A DNA stretch of 27,137 nucleotides from the NCBI GenBank assembly GCA_910587465.1, contig CAJUMS010000032.1, positions 1-27,137 of the forward strand. The letters are read 5' to 3'. The stretch is from an uncultured Oscillospiraceae bacterium (GTDB lineage: Bacteria; Bacillota; Clostridia; Oscillospirales; Ruminococcaceae). The notes below the pieces were generated by a model. It did not search any database and was not told where the DNA came from. It saw only the letters and a program-made list of their open reading frames with translations. Below are positions 15,031 through 21,922 of the stretch, piece after piece (the first letter of the stretch is position 1; every line of letters starts with the position of its first letter). The translations under genes were made by a program, and so were the position numbers.

Positions 15031-16734
15031 CTATTTTGCAAGAGGTTTTTTGAATTTTTTTACATTTTTCTGCTTTATTATGCCACTTGTACGAAAAACG
15101 CCGCATAAAATCAGTAATATTGCATAAACAAAAGCTCCCGTAATTGTTGAAAAGATAACGTTCACAGTTGCATCTACCACTCTGATAAGCATTTCGTGAA
15201 CGATAAAAGCGACAAATCCACAGCATATCCCACAAACCAGCGGAGGGGTGATCGCCTTGAAAATCCCGATCTTGCGCGGAAGATGCTTGCGCAGAGCTAT
15301 CGCACCACCAACGGTCATAAAAACGTAGCCGATAACGCTAGACAATGCCGCGCCCGCGATATTCAACCGAGGTATAGATATAAGCAGCGGATTGAGCAGG
15401 AGCTTTATCAGCACCGATCCTATCATCAGCACAAGCGGGATATGCGCTTTGTTGATCGACTGGAATATCCCGAACATTGCCGAGGACATCACCATGAACA
15501 GTCCGCCCATACAGAGTATAATAAACGAATTCAGGCAGACGGATATCTCGGCGGCGCGAGTCTTATAGAGCATAGAGAGTATAGGTTCGGCAAGCGCAGC
15601 GGCTCCGAAACACGCAGGACAAGCTATCACAGCGCCCGCGCGAAGCTGCATGGCAATCTTGTCCGACAGCGCGGCGGTGTCTCCGCGCTCCCATGCCGCG
15701 GCTATCTCAGGGGCCGCGGTTTTTTCGGTCATACCCGCGAACGACGGGATCAGCATAAACAGCGACATAGCGATACCCGTGTAGCTTCCATACATAAAGT
15801 TAGGCAGACCCGCAAGCCCACCGCAATCGGCATAGATACCACCGAACACAGTGTTGAAGTATTCGGTATCCAAGGCTGCCGAAATGGACAGCGTACGCGT
15901 CACGGTAAGCAAATCGACAAACGATACGCAGTTCATTACCAGCGCGGATGCGGCTATCGGCGCAGTCTCCTTCAATAGCTGAACGCATATATTGCGGCAG
16001 CGGTAGGTGCAACGCGGCGGCAGCGGCTCACGGTTACGTGTTCTGCGCTCGTTTAGCACAAGCGTTATCAAACCGAAAAACTCGCTTATGCTCACCGCGA
16101 GTATCGCGCCCGCGGCGGCATACGGAAGCGCGGCGTTGTACGCCTGCTCGACGGTAGCCGCGTTTATCCCGAATACGTTCCTGCCATTGTAAAACGCGCT
16201 CTTCGCGTAGAAAATGACCGCGTAGGAGATACCCAGACCGAAAACCGCCCTCGACACCGCCTCGGCTATTGAAGCCGCCGCCGAGGGCATTACGTCCGAC
16301 AACCCCTCGCGGTAGCCGCGAAGCACCGATGCCGTACAGCACAGCATTACCGCGGGAGAAATGCAGATAACCGCGAGAGTGCTCTGCGGCGAGCAGGCGA
16401 TATGCTTGGCAAACGGCACGGCAAACACCGCCACGGCAACAGTGCCTAGCAGACCGATCACCGAGAAAATTATCAGCGCGTAACGGCGAACGGCGGCGGC
16501 ATACTGCCTGTTACCCGTCGCGGCACTGCGGGCGGTAGTTCGCATTATCACGGTGGGAACGCCCGCGGCGGTGAGCGCGAATATCGGCGAATACAGACCG
16601 TATGCAGTGGAAAAATATCCCATTCCCGTACCGCCGAGCAGATTAGCCAAGGGTATCTTGAAAAGCGCGCCGACTATTTTTGTAATAGCCATTGCCGCGA
16701 AAAGTATCGCGGTGTTTTTGATGTATCGGGTCAT
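15031..16734 (-). CDS. MOP-family polysaccharide/lipid flippase (SpoVB/YabM-like)
   Basis: 567 residues with about 14 hydrophobic segments. It opens with TRYIKNTAILFAAMAITKIV, then GALFKIPLANLLGGTGMGYFSTAYGLY, the characteristic start of the SpoVB/MurJ-like branch of the MOP exporters (FK-I-P-L and GxGxYxxAY). Such proteins move lipid-linked sugar units, in SpoVB's case probably for spore cortex peptidoglycan. The ATG follows GGAGG. It is the first gene of the mazG-HU-rqcP-yabP-yabQ-divIC run, the position of yabM in Bacillus, and a sigma-E-like promoter lies in front. The exact substrate cannot be read from sequence. Confidence 0.88.
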   Translation of the reverse strand: MTRYIKNTAILFAAMAITKIVGALFKIPLANLLGGTGMGYFSTAYGLYSPIFALTAAGVPTVIMRTTARSAATGNRQYAAAVRRYALIIFSVIGLLGTVAVAVFAVPFAKHIACSPQSTLAVICISPAVMLCCTASVLRGYREGLSDVMPSAAASIAEAVSRAVFGLGISYAVIFYAKSAFYNGRNVFGINAATVEQAYNAALPYAAAGAILAVSISEFFGLITLVLNERRTRNREPLPPRCTYRCRNICVQLLKETAPIAASALVMNCVSFVDLLTVTRTLSISAALDTEYFNTVFGGIYADCGGLAGLPNFMYGSYTGIAMSLFMLIPSFAGMTEKTAAPEIAAAWERGDTAALSDKIAMQLRAGAVIACPACFGAAALAEPILSMLYKTRAAEISVCLNSFIILCMGGLFMVMSSAMFGIFQSINKAHIPLVLMIGSVLIKLLLNPLLISIPRLNIAGAALSSVIGYVFMTVGGAIALRKHLPRKIGIFKAITPPLVCGICCGFVAFIVHEMLIRVVDATVNVIFSTITGAFVYAILLILCGVFRTSGIIKQKNVKKFKKPLAK

Positions 16735-16763
16735 AATTTTCGTCCTCCATATACTGCTTGTAC

Positions 16764-16793
16764 TATGTATATGTCACGAGGAAAAAAATATGC
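16764..16793 (-). promoter_or_regulatory. Candidate sigma-E promoter of the SpoVB-like flippase
   Basis: Minus strand: GCATATT (16793-16787), 15-base spacer, TATACATA (16771-16764). The -35 box matches the sigma-E pattern KMATATT completely and the -10 box matches CATACAHT in six of eight positions. It points to mother-cell expression; start about 25 bases before the gene. Confidence 0.55.
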
Positions 16794-16801
16794 GGGAGGC
16801 G

Positions 16802-17008
16802 TTAAAAGTAAAACAGCTCCTCAAACTTCTTGTCAAGCGCTATGCAAAGTATCAGCGCGAGCTTTGCGGTCGGGTTGAACTGTCCCGTTTCAATGGAGCT
16901 TATCGTGTTGCGCGAAACGCCCACCGCCTCGGCAAGCTCGGTCTGCGACATCCCCTTTTCGGCTCGGGCTTGCTTGAGATTGTTTTTCAGTATCAGTTTA
17001 TCTTCCAT
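16802..17008 (-). CDS. XRE/Cro-CI family transcriptional regulator
   Basis: 68 residues, a single HTH_3 domain: LKQARAEKGMSQTELAEAVG, then VSRNTISSIETGQFNPTAKL and a short tail FEELFYF. Such minimal repressors bind palindromes as dimers. The gene overlaps the upstream membrane-protein gene by 11 bases, making a three-gene unit with two paralogous membrane proteins. The promoter of that unit carries three CCAAG-N4-CTTGG palindromes, the most likely targets, so autoregulation is inferred. A stand-alone XRE with a small membrane protein is a frequent pair in gut Firmicutes. Confidence 0.9.
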   Translation of the reverse strand: MEDKLILKNNLKQARAEKGMSQTELAEAVGVSRNTISSIETGQFNPTAKLALILCIALDKKFEELFYF

Positions 17009-17324
17009 TCCACACCCCGAAAAATTCGGCGAAATAGAGCAGAGTAAACATCACTCCCGCAATGCCGAAGGCTATGCCTTGGAAAAAGTAAAGATAGCTC
17101 TTGACTTTCGAGCATCGATAAAAGCTACCTACGGAGATCGCGAGATTTATAGTTGCAACATGATCCCAGACGGACCGACCTTGCACAAAGCGGGTAAACG
17201 AAAATACGATACAGCACACGATAAGCGCGACGATTATCCACAGCATAGATTTATCGTTGAAGTGCTGCTCCATTTCGTCAGACTGCTCCGCTCTCGCCTT
17301 TTCGAGTATTTCTTCCTTTTTCAT
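16998..17324 (-). CDS. Small membrane protein of the DUF6442 type, copy 2
   Basis: 108 residues. A charged amphipathic N-terminus (MKKEEILEKARAEQSDEMEQ) is followed by about three hydrophobic segments (MLWIIVALIVCCIVFSFTRF; TINLAISVGSFYRC; YLYFFQGIAFGIAGVMFTLL). It is a paralogue of the next gene upstream: the first 20 residues are almost the same and the hydrophobic layout is shared. I know such proteins as XRE-linked membrane proteins of unknown function (named DUF6442 from memory). It starts with ATG behind GGAGGG, 10 bases after its paralogue, and overlaps the XRE gene. It may sense or bind the regulator at the membrane; this is speculative. Confidence 0.75.
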   Translation of the reverse strand: MKKEEILEKARAEQSDEMEQHFNDKSMLWIIVALIVCCIVFSFTRFVQGRSVWDHVATINLAISVGSFYRCSKVKSYLYFFQGIAFGIAGVMFTLLYFAEFFGVWNGR

Positions 17325-17334
17325 ATTGCCCTCC

Positions 17335-17637
17335 TTAATGACCCATAAAAAACCTTACCGTTGCGAAAACTGTCGCTCCCGCCAAAACTATTCCCATTAT
17401 CAGATACCATATCTGCTTCAGCCTTATAAAGCGGTATATGCAGCACACCGCCACGGAAAAGCAGACTGTCGCGACAAGATCCATTACCGGCTCGTCCTCC
17501 CCGCGCATTGCCACAAAAAAGCCCGCGGCGACGACCATTGCAAGCGCCATCCATACCGCCGATCTGTCGCGCACTGCGTTTTCCATTTCGTCCTTTTTCT
17601 CCGACCTTGCCTTTTCAAGTATCTCTTCTTTTTTCAT
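17335..17637 (-). CDS. Small membrane protein of the DUF6442 type, copy 1
   Basis: 100 residues from ATG 17637, preceded by GGGTGG; a TTG five codons upstream is less likely. It begins MKKEEILEKARSEKKDEMEN and has hydrophobic segments AVWMALAMVVAAGFFVAMRG, LVATVCFSVAVCCIYRFIRL and WYLIMGIVLAGATVFATVRF. Its paralogue follows directly. First gene of the XRE-controlled unit; the leader from its promoter is short and itself contains one operator palindrome. Function unknown. Confidence 0.75.
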   Translation of the reverse strand: MKKEEILEKARSEKKDEMENAVRDRSAVWMALAMVVAAGFFVAMRGEDEPVMDLVATVCFSVAVCCIYRFIRLKQIWYLIMGIVLAGATVFATVRFFMGH

Positions 17638-17661
17638 ATCGACGCCACCCAAAATTCTTTG

Positions 17662-17733
17662 CCAAGTTTACTTGGTAATCTTATTATAGCACTGCCAAGT
17701 TTTCTTGTCAAGAACTTTGCCAAGTTTTCTTGG
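17662..17733. promoter_or_regulatory. Three operator palindromes CCAAG-N4-CTTGG
   Basis: Sites at 17662-17675 (CCAAGTTTACTTGG, perfect), 17695-17708 (CCAAGTTTTCTTGT, one mismatch) and 17720-17733 (CCAAGTTTTCTTGG, perfect). On the minus strand they lie upstream of the -35, over the -35/spacer, and just after the start site, so bound protein would block the promoter completely. Centres are 33 and 25 bases apart. The XRE protein encoded at the end of the unit is the obvious binder (inference). Confidence 0.85.
17683..17711 (-). promoter_or_regulatory. Consensus sigma-A promoter of the DUF6442-DUF6442-XRE unit
   Basis: Minus strand: TTGACA (17711-17706), 17-base spacer, TATAAT (17688-17683). The -35 box overlaps the middle operator palindrome. 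Confidence 0.9.
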
Positions 17734-17782
17734 AATTTTGTAAATTATATATAATTTCAGATTAATAAAATTATAAATAGTG

Positions 17783-17818
17783 CACAACAAAAGCGCCATA
17801 TCATTAAGATACGGCGCT
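17783..17818 (-). terminator. Terminator of the SGNH esterase gene
   Basis: Minus strand: 11-base stem AGCGCCGTATC with GATATGGCGCT (17818-17808 and 17802-17792; one G-U pair), loop of 5, then TTTGTTG. Confidence 0.8.
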
Positions 17819-17827
17819 ATGAAGGTA

Positions 17828-19045
17828 TTAAAGCAATGTTTTAAGATACTCCGCAAGCTTTGCGGCGGCTTTGTCGTGGGTAGTCACCGAGGGATGCCAG
17901 TCGGCGGAATATCCGTCGGCAGCCTGCTGGACGTCAAATTTAAACGTCGAAACGTTGCCGTCGCCGGTCTCTGCGGTGTAATTCTCCACTGCCTGTTCAA
18001 TATACGGGAACAATCTGTCGCCCATTATGCCGAACGCGCAGACTATCTTCGCATCGGGATTCTTTTCGCGTACCTTTTTCAGAAACTCGGTGTATGCCGC
18101 GCTGTATTCCTCCTGACGATCCTTATGATTCTGCGTGTAGCTGTCGTCGTTGGTGCCGAGATTGATAACGATAATTTCAGGTTGTCGCTTGGAAAAATCC
18201 CACAAGATATCTGAGGGAGCAAAGAGACCGTTTGGCGACCACGAGTAGCCAAGCTTTGTGTAATATTTCGGGAGTGCCTGCTGAGTAACCTTCTTTTCCC
18301 CGTCTGAGTAACCCGAAATAATGCCGTAGCCGCTGAACGATACCATACTGTAATCCGCATCAAGAGCCTGCGCGGTCTTGTACGCGAAAGCCTTGGTAAC
18401 GTCCTCTGTCTTGGTGGAGAATTGGTGGCTCTTATCTGGATCATCCGCGCCGTAGCCGCAGGTTATCGAGTCGCCGATAAACTCTATCAGCTTTTCCTTG
18501 TTGGGTGTAGGCTGTATGGGCGTACCCGTTACGTTTATATCCGTGACCGCGATAGTCGAGTGCGGCGACTCGGAAAGCTTTACAAACGTCACCGTGACAT
18601 CCTGCGGCTCGTCGCTCTCAAAAACGGTGTAAAGCTCCTCGCTATGGTCTACCATATCGTCGATAACACGCTCGCCATTTACGTAAATGCCTATCCTCGC
18701 GTGACTGTCCGCCATAGCCTCGCTTGCGCTGTTGCTGTCGCCGACAACCGCTATCGTACACTTTGTTCCCGTAAACGTGAACTCGAAACCCGTGCCCGAA
18801 AGCGCGCAGTAAAGCCTGTCTATATCAAAATAGGTTCGTCCGAGCAGCTTTACGTTTTCCTCGGTCGCCTTGTAGATTGTTTCGGTGTTCATATCTTTTG
18901 ATTCCTCCGTTGTCGAAACGCTGTCAGACGAAATTTCGCTGTCAGAGCTTTTCTGCTCTGCATCGTTGCTGCATGCTGTCAGCATAAGCGCGGACATTGC
19001 CGCGGCACACAGCATTGATATTAAATGTCTTAACTTCATTTTCAA
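17828..19045 (-). CDS. SGNH-hydrolase lipoprotein, CE2-like acetyl esterase
   Basis: 405 residues. A lipoprotein signal ends in LTAC with Cys25, so the protein is anchored outside the membrane, followed by a Ser/Glu/Asp-rich linker to about residue 55. Residues about 60-175 form a beta-sandwich like the jelly-roll of carbohydrate esterase family 2, and residues about 185-405 an SGNH domain with block I GDSIT (Ser193), GTND (Asn299, Asp300) and ADWHPS (Asp382, His384). CE2 enzymes remove acetyl groups from xylan, glucomannan and other sugars. It has its own promoter and terminator. No polysaccharide-degradation genes are next to it, so the natural substrate is open; peptidoglycan or host glycan acetyl groups are alternatives. 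Confidence 0.85.
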   Translation of the reverse strand: MKMKLRHLISMLCAAAMSALMLTACSNDAEQKSSDSEISSDSVSTTEESKDMNTETIYKATEENVKLLGRTYFDIDRLYCALSGTGFEFTFTGTKCTIAVVGDSNSASEAMADSHARIGIYVNGERVIDDMVDHSEELYTVFESDEPQDVTVTFVKLSESPHSTIAVTDINVTGTPIQPTPNKEKLIEFIGDSITCGYGADDPDKSHQFSTKTEDVTKAFAYKTAQALDADYSMVSFSGYGIISGYSDGEKKVTQQALPKYYTKLGYSWSPNGLFAPSDILWDFSKRQPEIIVINLGTNDDSYTQNHKDRQEEYSAAYTEFLKKVREKNPDAKIVCAFGIMGDRLFPYIEQAVENYTAETGDGNVSTFKFDVQQAADGYSADWHPSVTTHDKAAAKLAEYLKTLL

Positions 19046-19071
19046 CCTCCATAATATGGTACTTTTTTATT

Positions 19072-19100
19072 ATTTTATAATTTTTTTAAGTAAAAGTCAA
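19072..19100 (-). promoter_or_regulatory. Sigma-A promoter of the SGNH esterase
   Basis: Minus strand: TTGACT (19100-19095), 17-base spacer, TAAAAT (19077-19072), shortly before a GGAGG ribosome site. Confidence 0.7.
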
Positions 19101-19123
19101 GAGACAGTTAGTATACATAATAA

Positions 19124-19795
19124 TTAAACAGTAACATTAGCGCGTATTTTTTCGAGAGTTTTCTCTCCGATACCCTTTACATTGATAAGCTCTTCAACAC
19201 TTGCAAATCCACCGTTCTGTATTCTATAATCAATTATCGCCTGAGCCTTGACCTCGCCTATTCCATTCAACTTTTGCAGCTGGCGGCTTGAGGCGGTGTT
19301 GATATTGATAATGCCGATAAGTTCGGGGGTGGTCAGCGCTGCGGAAGTCCCTGTGCTTACCTGCGCCTGTTGCGTGCTTTGAGAAACACTGGTTTGTGGA
19401 ATTGACGCACTGCTTTGCGGAGTAACCAATGATACCGATGACTGCGGTTCGGGATCTAACGTTGTCGGTTCGGGCGTAACAGCAGAGCTTGACGATGCCG
19501 ATTCGGCAATGGAAGAGATTACGGGCAGTTCAACAGCGGGCTCGGATATCACGCTTGTCGATGACTGTGACTGCCAAACGGGCGCACTCTGCTCCGCCGA
19601 GGCAGAGCAGATCTCGAGAGGCGCTCCGTTGTCGGAAATATCAGAGACTACCGCCGGATACTCGGGAACGCTCTCAAGCACAAACGCCTCCCCTACCGAC
19701 GGGAAAATGCTCTTTACCGACATACCGACCACGGCTATGCCTATCATAAGAAACACCGCAGCCATAAATCCGTTTCGGAACTGATTATCTTTCAT
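19124..19795 (-). CDS. ComEA-like helix-hairpin-helix DNA-binding membrane protein
   Basis: 223 residues: one N-terminal membrane helix (about 9-30), a region to about 60, a low-complexity Ser/Thr/Pro/Gln/Val linker (about 65-155), then a double helix-hairpin-helix module (IININTASSRQLQKLNGIGE and GFASVEELINVKGIGEKTLE, about 162-223). In ComEA this module binds incoming double-stranded DNA outside the membrane during transformation. The usual SLBB domain between membrane anchor and HhH is absent and replaced by the linker. ATG follows GAGGGG. No comEB/comEC lies next to it, so a competence role is plausible but not proven. Confidence 0.82.
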   Translation of the reverse strand: MKDNQFRNGFMAAVFLMIGIAVVGMSVKSIFPSVGEAFVLESVPEYPAVVSDISDNGAPLEICSASAEQSAPVWQSQSSTSVISEPAVELPVISSIAESASSSSAVTPEPTTLDPEPQSSVSLVTPQSSASIPQTSVSQSTQQAQVSTGTSAALTTPELIGIININTASSRQLQKLNGIGEVKAQAIIDYRIQNGGFASVEELINVKGIGEKTLEKIRANVTV

Positions 19796-19832
19796 TTTTC
19801 AACCCCTCAAACCGAAAGTATACTTTCTTTTA

Positions 19833-19861
19833 ATTATATCACGTTTTTCACAAAAATGCAA
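19833..19861 (-). promoter_or_regulatory. Sigma-A promoter of the ComEA-like gene
   Basis: Minus strand: TTGCAT (19861-19856), 17-base spacer, TATAAT (19838-19833). Confidence 0.75.
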
Positions 19862-19901
19862 ATATTTTTAAAAAATTTATATTTTTTTGTGAAAAATACC
19901 T

Positions 19902-19929
19902 TTGAAAAAATATCAGGATCTGTTATAAT
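19902..19929 (+). promoter_or_regulatory. Sigma-A promoter in front of a structured leader
   Basis: TTGAAA (19902-19907), 16-base spacer, TATAAT (19924-19929). Transcription from about 19936 enters the hairpin at 19949. Confidence 0.65.
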
Positions 19930-19948
19930 TTTATATGAAAATGACGAA

Positions 19949-20029
19949 ACACGTTGTACCGAAGGGTATGTAAATCTGATCACGATCATTATCGGATCGA
20001 TATACCCTTAATACAGCGTGTATTTTTTT
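19949..20029 (+). ncRNA. Structured leader RNA or small RNA ending in an intrinsic terminator
   Basis: Nested stems: ACACGTTGTA (19949-19958) with TACAGCGTGT (20012-20021), 10 pairs with one G-U; AAGGGTAT (19962-19969) with ATACCCTT (20002-20009), 8 perfect pairs; GATC/GATC and CGAT/ATCG close an inner CATT loop (about 19978-19998). Seven T follow at 20023-20029. A transcript of about 95 bases would stop here, before the broken gene at 20048. It could be an attenuator, a riboswitch-like leader or a small RNA; I do not recognise a known class. Confidence 0.55.
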
Positions 20030-20047
20030 CCAACGGAGTGTGCTTTT

Positions 20048-20240
20048 ATGCCGCAAAATCGTTTTGAGCAAATTACTTTCGCTGTTCTGACAGTGATAGT
20101 CACCGTTCACGCTTATGTTTTTACAGTCTTTACGTCGTCAACGGATGGACGCTAATGACCGTAAACAGTGCGACAGCGTTTTGTCCGCGATCAACGCACA
20201 AGGTGGCGTTTACATTTTCGGAAACTTCATACCAATATGG
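20048..20240 (+). pseudogene. Frameshifted and truncated membrane protein (DUF2798-like)
   Basis: From ATG 20048, behind CGGAGTG, the frame reads MPQNRFEQITFAVLTVIVTV, then HAYVF, and stops at 20155. Shifting frame once near 20120 gives YSLYVVNGWTLMTVNSA, and shifting again near 20172 gives SVLSAINAQGGVYIFGNFIP and IW up to 20240, immediately followed by TAG. Together they form one continuous protein start of the kind seen in small clostridial membrane proteins (DUF2798-like, family name from memory). Two single-base losses and an abrupt 3' end show a dead gene. Sequencing error is unlikely to explain both shifts plus the loss of the C-terminal half. Confidence 0.75.
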
Positions 20241-20241
20241 T

Positions 20242-20390
20242 AGGTGGTGAAGGATATGCGGCAGTATCTGCTCGATCTGAAGGAGAAAGGCAAGACGATA
20301 CTGATTGTTTCACATTCCGCGGAGGATATCGATGTGCTGTGCGACACCGTCTGCGAGATGGACAAGGGCGCGTTGACGGGCGTGAGATAA
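20242..20390 (+). pseudogene. C-terminal remnant of an ABC transporter ATPase
   Basis: Directly after the broken membrane gene, codons from 20244 read VVKDMRQYLLDLKEKGKTIL, IVSHSAEDIDVLCDTVCEMD and KGALTGVR, then TAA at 20388. This is the end of an ABC ATPase: the H-loop (switch) histidine in IVSHS and the following 'DI-LCDTVxEMDKG' tail are typical. Walker A, signature and Walker B regions are gone. The joint with the previous remnant at about 20240-20244 marks a deletion that removed the rest of both genes. Confidence 0.8.
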
Positions 20391-20504
20391 ATTCCCTGTC
20401 ACGATGCCAATATGATGATAACGGGAATATTTTAAACATTTTTGACCGCAGGTTCATTTCTGCAATCTTTTGTTGTTATTAAGCAATACTGTTATAATGC
20501 GGGT

Positions 20505-20901
20505 TTAGCTTGGTATCCTTAAATATGGTATACTCCCCTCGTGAGTACAGAACGGTTTTATCGTCTTGCCCGAGAAATCGTACTTCTCGAGGAACATAAA
20601 TACTGCCATAGGCATAGTTCCCCAGTAATTCGGGTAGCCGAGGTAGATCGTGTCATACTCCGCTATACTGTCGGGATACTCGGTAAGCTCGGGGCGGATA
20701 TTCTTCTGGTGATCGGATTTCGCCTGCTTTATACACTCGTTGTAATTGTCGGAATAGGGGATTTTATGGTCTATTTTAAACAGCTCACCGCCCGTGAGCA
20801 TTGCTATGATCTCAGCGGCGTATTCGGTGTTGCCCTTGTTGATAACCTTGAGCGAACCCCCGAAATAGTTCTCTCCCGCTCTTGAATAATAAGCGTGACA
20901 T
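20505..20901 (-). pseudogene. Flavodoxin, broken at both ends
   Basis: On the minus strand the ATG at 20901 follows AGGAAAGGAG, but the frame is shifted after two codons. In the correct frame it reads HAYYSRAGENYFGGSLKVIN, then KGNTEYAAEIIAMLTGGELF and DTIYLGYPNYWGTMPMAVFM, the clostridial flavodoxin pattern; the FMN-binding YSRxGEN loop and YPNYWGTMP element are intact. After FCTHEGS the sequence turns into unrelated IPYLRIPS and stops, so about 50-60 C-terminal residues are missing. A LysR gene is divergent next to it, the usual layout for a regulated flavodoxin. Confidence 0.85.
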
Positions 20902-20935
20902 TATCCGTTCAACTCCTTTCCTATATTGAAATATT

Positions 20936-20965
20936 ATTATAAATCTGCTTGACAAGGAAGTTCAA
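20936..20965 (-). promoter_or_regulatory. Promoter of the flavodoxin pseudogene
   Basis: Minus strand: TTGAAC (20965-20960), 18-base spacer, TATAAT (20941-20936). It overlaps the divergent LysR promoter. Confidence 0.55.
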
Positions 20966-20977
20966 ATATGTTATGAT
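20949..20977 (+). promoter_or_regulatory. Sigma-A promoter of the LysR gene
   Basis: TTGACA (20949-20954), 17-base spacer, TATGAT (20972-20977). Confidence 0.75.
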
Positions 20978-20981
20978 TGTA

Positions 20982-20996
20982 TTAACCAAAAGTTAA
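20982..20996. promoter_or_regulatory. Candidate LysR operator
   Basis: TTAAC-N5-GTTAA, a 15-base dyad five bases after the LysR -10 box, between the divergent promoters. Size and position fit a LysR recognition dyad; inferred. Confidence 0.5.
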
Positions 20997-21015
20997 CAGA
21001 AGGGACAGTTCTCCA

Positions 21016-21906
21016 ATGTACAACTATATGCTTGAGACCTTTATCGCCGTGGCTGAGAGCGGCAGCTTTTCCAAGGCGGCGGAACGTCTGTTTATGTCTC
21101 CTACCGCTGTGATGAAGCAAATAAACTCGCTTGAAAAGCACCTTGACCTGCGGTTGTTTGAACGCAGACCATCGGGTATAAAGCTCACGGGCTCGGGCGA
21201 GGTCATTGTGCGCAACGCGAGATTTATCATCAACTTTTCGCAGAAATCCATCGCCGAGGCAAAGTACGCCGAACGTTCTGCGGATAATATTTTCTGCGTG
21301 GGTTCTTCCCTGCTGAATCCTGCAAAGCCGTTCTTCGAGCTGTGGTACAAGCTGAACAGCAGCTTTTCCGACTTCAAGCTGAATATTGTCCCTTTCGACG
21401 ACAACTGCAACGGGATATTGTCGGAGATATCGGCGCTGGGCGAGAAATTCGATTTTCTTGTGGGGGTATGCGACTCAAAGATATGGCTGGACCGCTGCAA
21501 TATGCTGGAGTTGGGACATTACAGAAAAATGCTCGCTGTACCGCAAGAGCATAGGCTTGCCAGAAAAAGCATTATCGAGCTTGAGGACTTACATGGAGAA
21601 ACGCTTATGATGGTCAAGCGCGGCGATTCGGGATTGAATGATCTCCTGCGCAGCGAGTTAGAGCGATTTCACCCCAAGATCAAAATAGAAAACACGCAGC
21701 AGTTCTACGACCTATCGGTATTCAACCGCTGTGTAAAAACGGGAAACGTTCTGCTGACGATAGAGTGCTGGCGTGACGTTCACCCCGGAATAGTCACTAT
21801 ACCGGTAAACTGGGATTACACTATCCCCTACGGACTGCTGTACAGTCTTGAACCCTCGGAAAACGTGCGCAGATTTCTCGACGCCGCCAAAACGCTCCGT
21901 CAATAA
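21016..21906 (+). CDS. LysR family transcriptional regulator
   Basis: 296 residues. Residues 3-62 are the winged HTH (LETFIAVAESGSFSKAAERL, then MSPTAVMKQINSLEKHLDLRLFERRPSGIKLT), residues about 90-295 the periplasmic-binding-like effector domain. It starts with ATG preceded by AGAAGGGACA. It faces the flavodoxin gene and would normally control it through the shared promoter region; that target is now broken. The pseudo-methylase gene starts 17 bases after its stop on the same strand, so both are probably one transcript. The regulator itself shows no damage, which suggests it still has a job. Confidence 0.92.
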   Translation: MYNYMLETFIAVAESGSFSKAAERLFMSPTAVMKQINSLEKHLDLRLFERRPSGIKLTGSGEVIVRNARFIINFSQKSIAEAKYAERSADNIFCVGSSLLNPAKPFFELWYKLNSSFSDFKLNIVPFDDNCNGILSEISALGEKFDFLVGVCDSKIWLDRCNMLELGHYRKMLAVPQEHRLARKSIIELEDLHGETLMMVKRGDSGLNDLLRSELERFHPKIKIENTQQFYDLSVFNRCVKTGNVLLTIECWRDVHPGIVTIPVNWDYTIPYGLLYSLEPSENVRRFLDAAKTLRQ

Positions 21907-21922
21907 TGCGAAAGGAACTCAA

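Noticed and set aside
15196..15978. 260-residue plus-strand frame, very Arg/His/Gln-rich
   Set aside because: Antisense to the flippase; odd composition is what the complement of a membrane protein gives.
20470..20498. TTGTTG-17-TATAAT on the plus strand
   Set aside because: Promoter-like, but points into the 3' end of the flavodoxin remnant with no gene behind it; probably chance in AT-rich DNA.
21848..21922. 25-codon N-terminal extension of the methylase-like protein
   Set aside because: It overlaps the end of the LysR gene and has no ribosome site; ATG 21923 has AAAGGAA in front.
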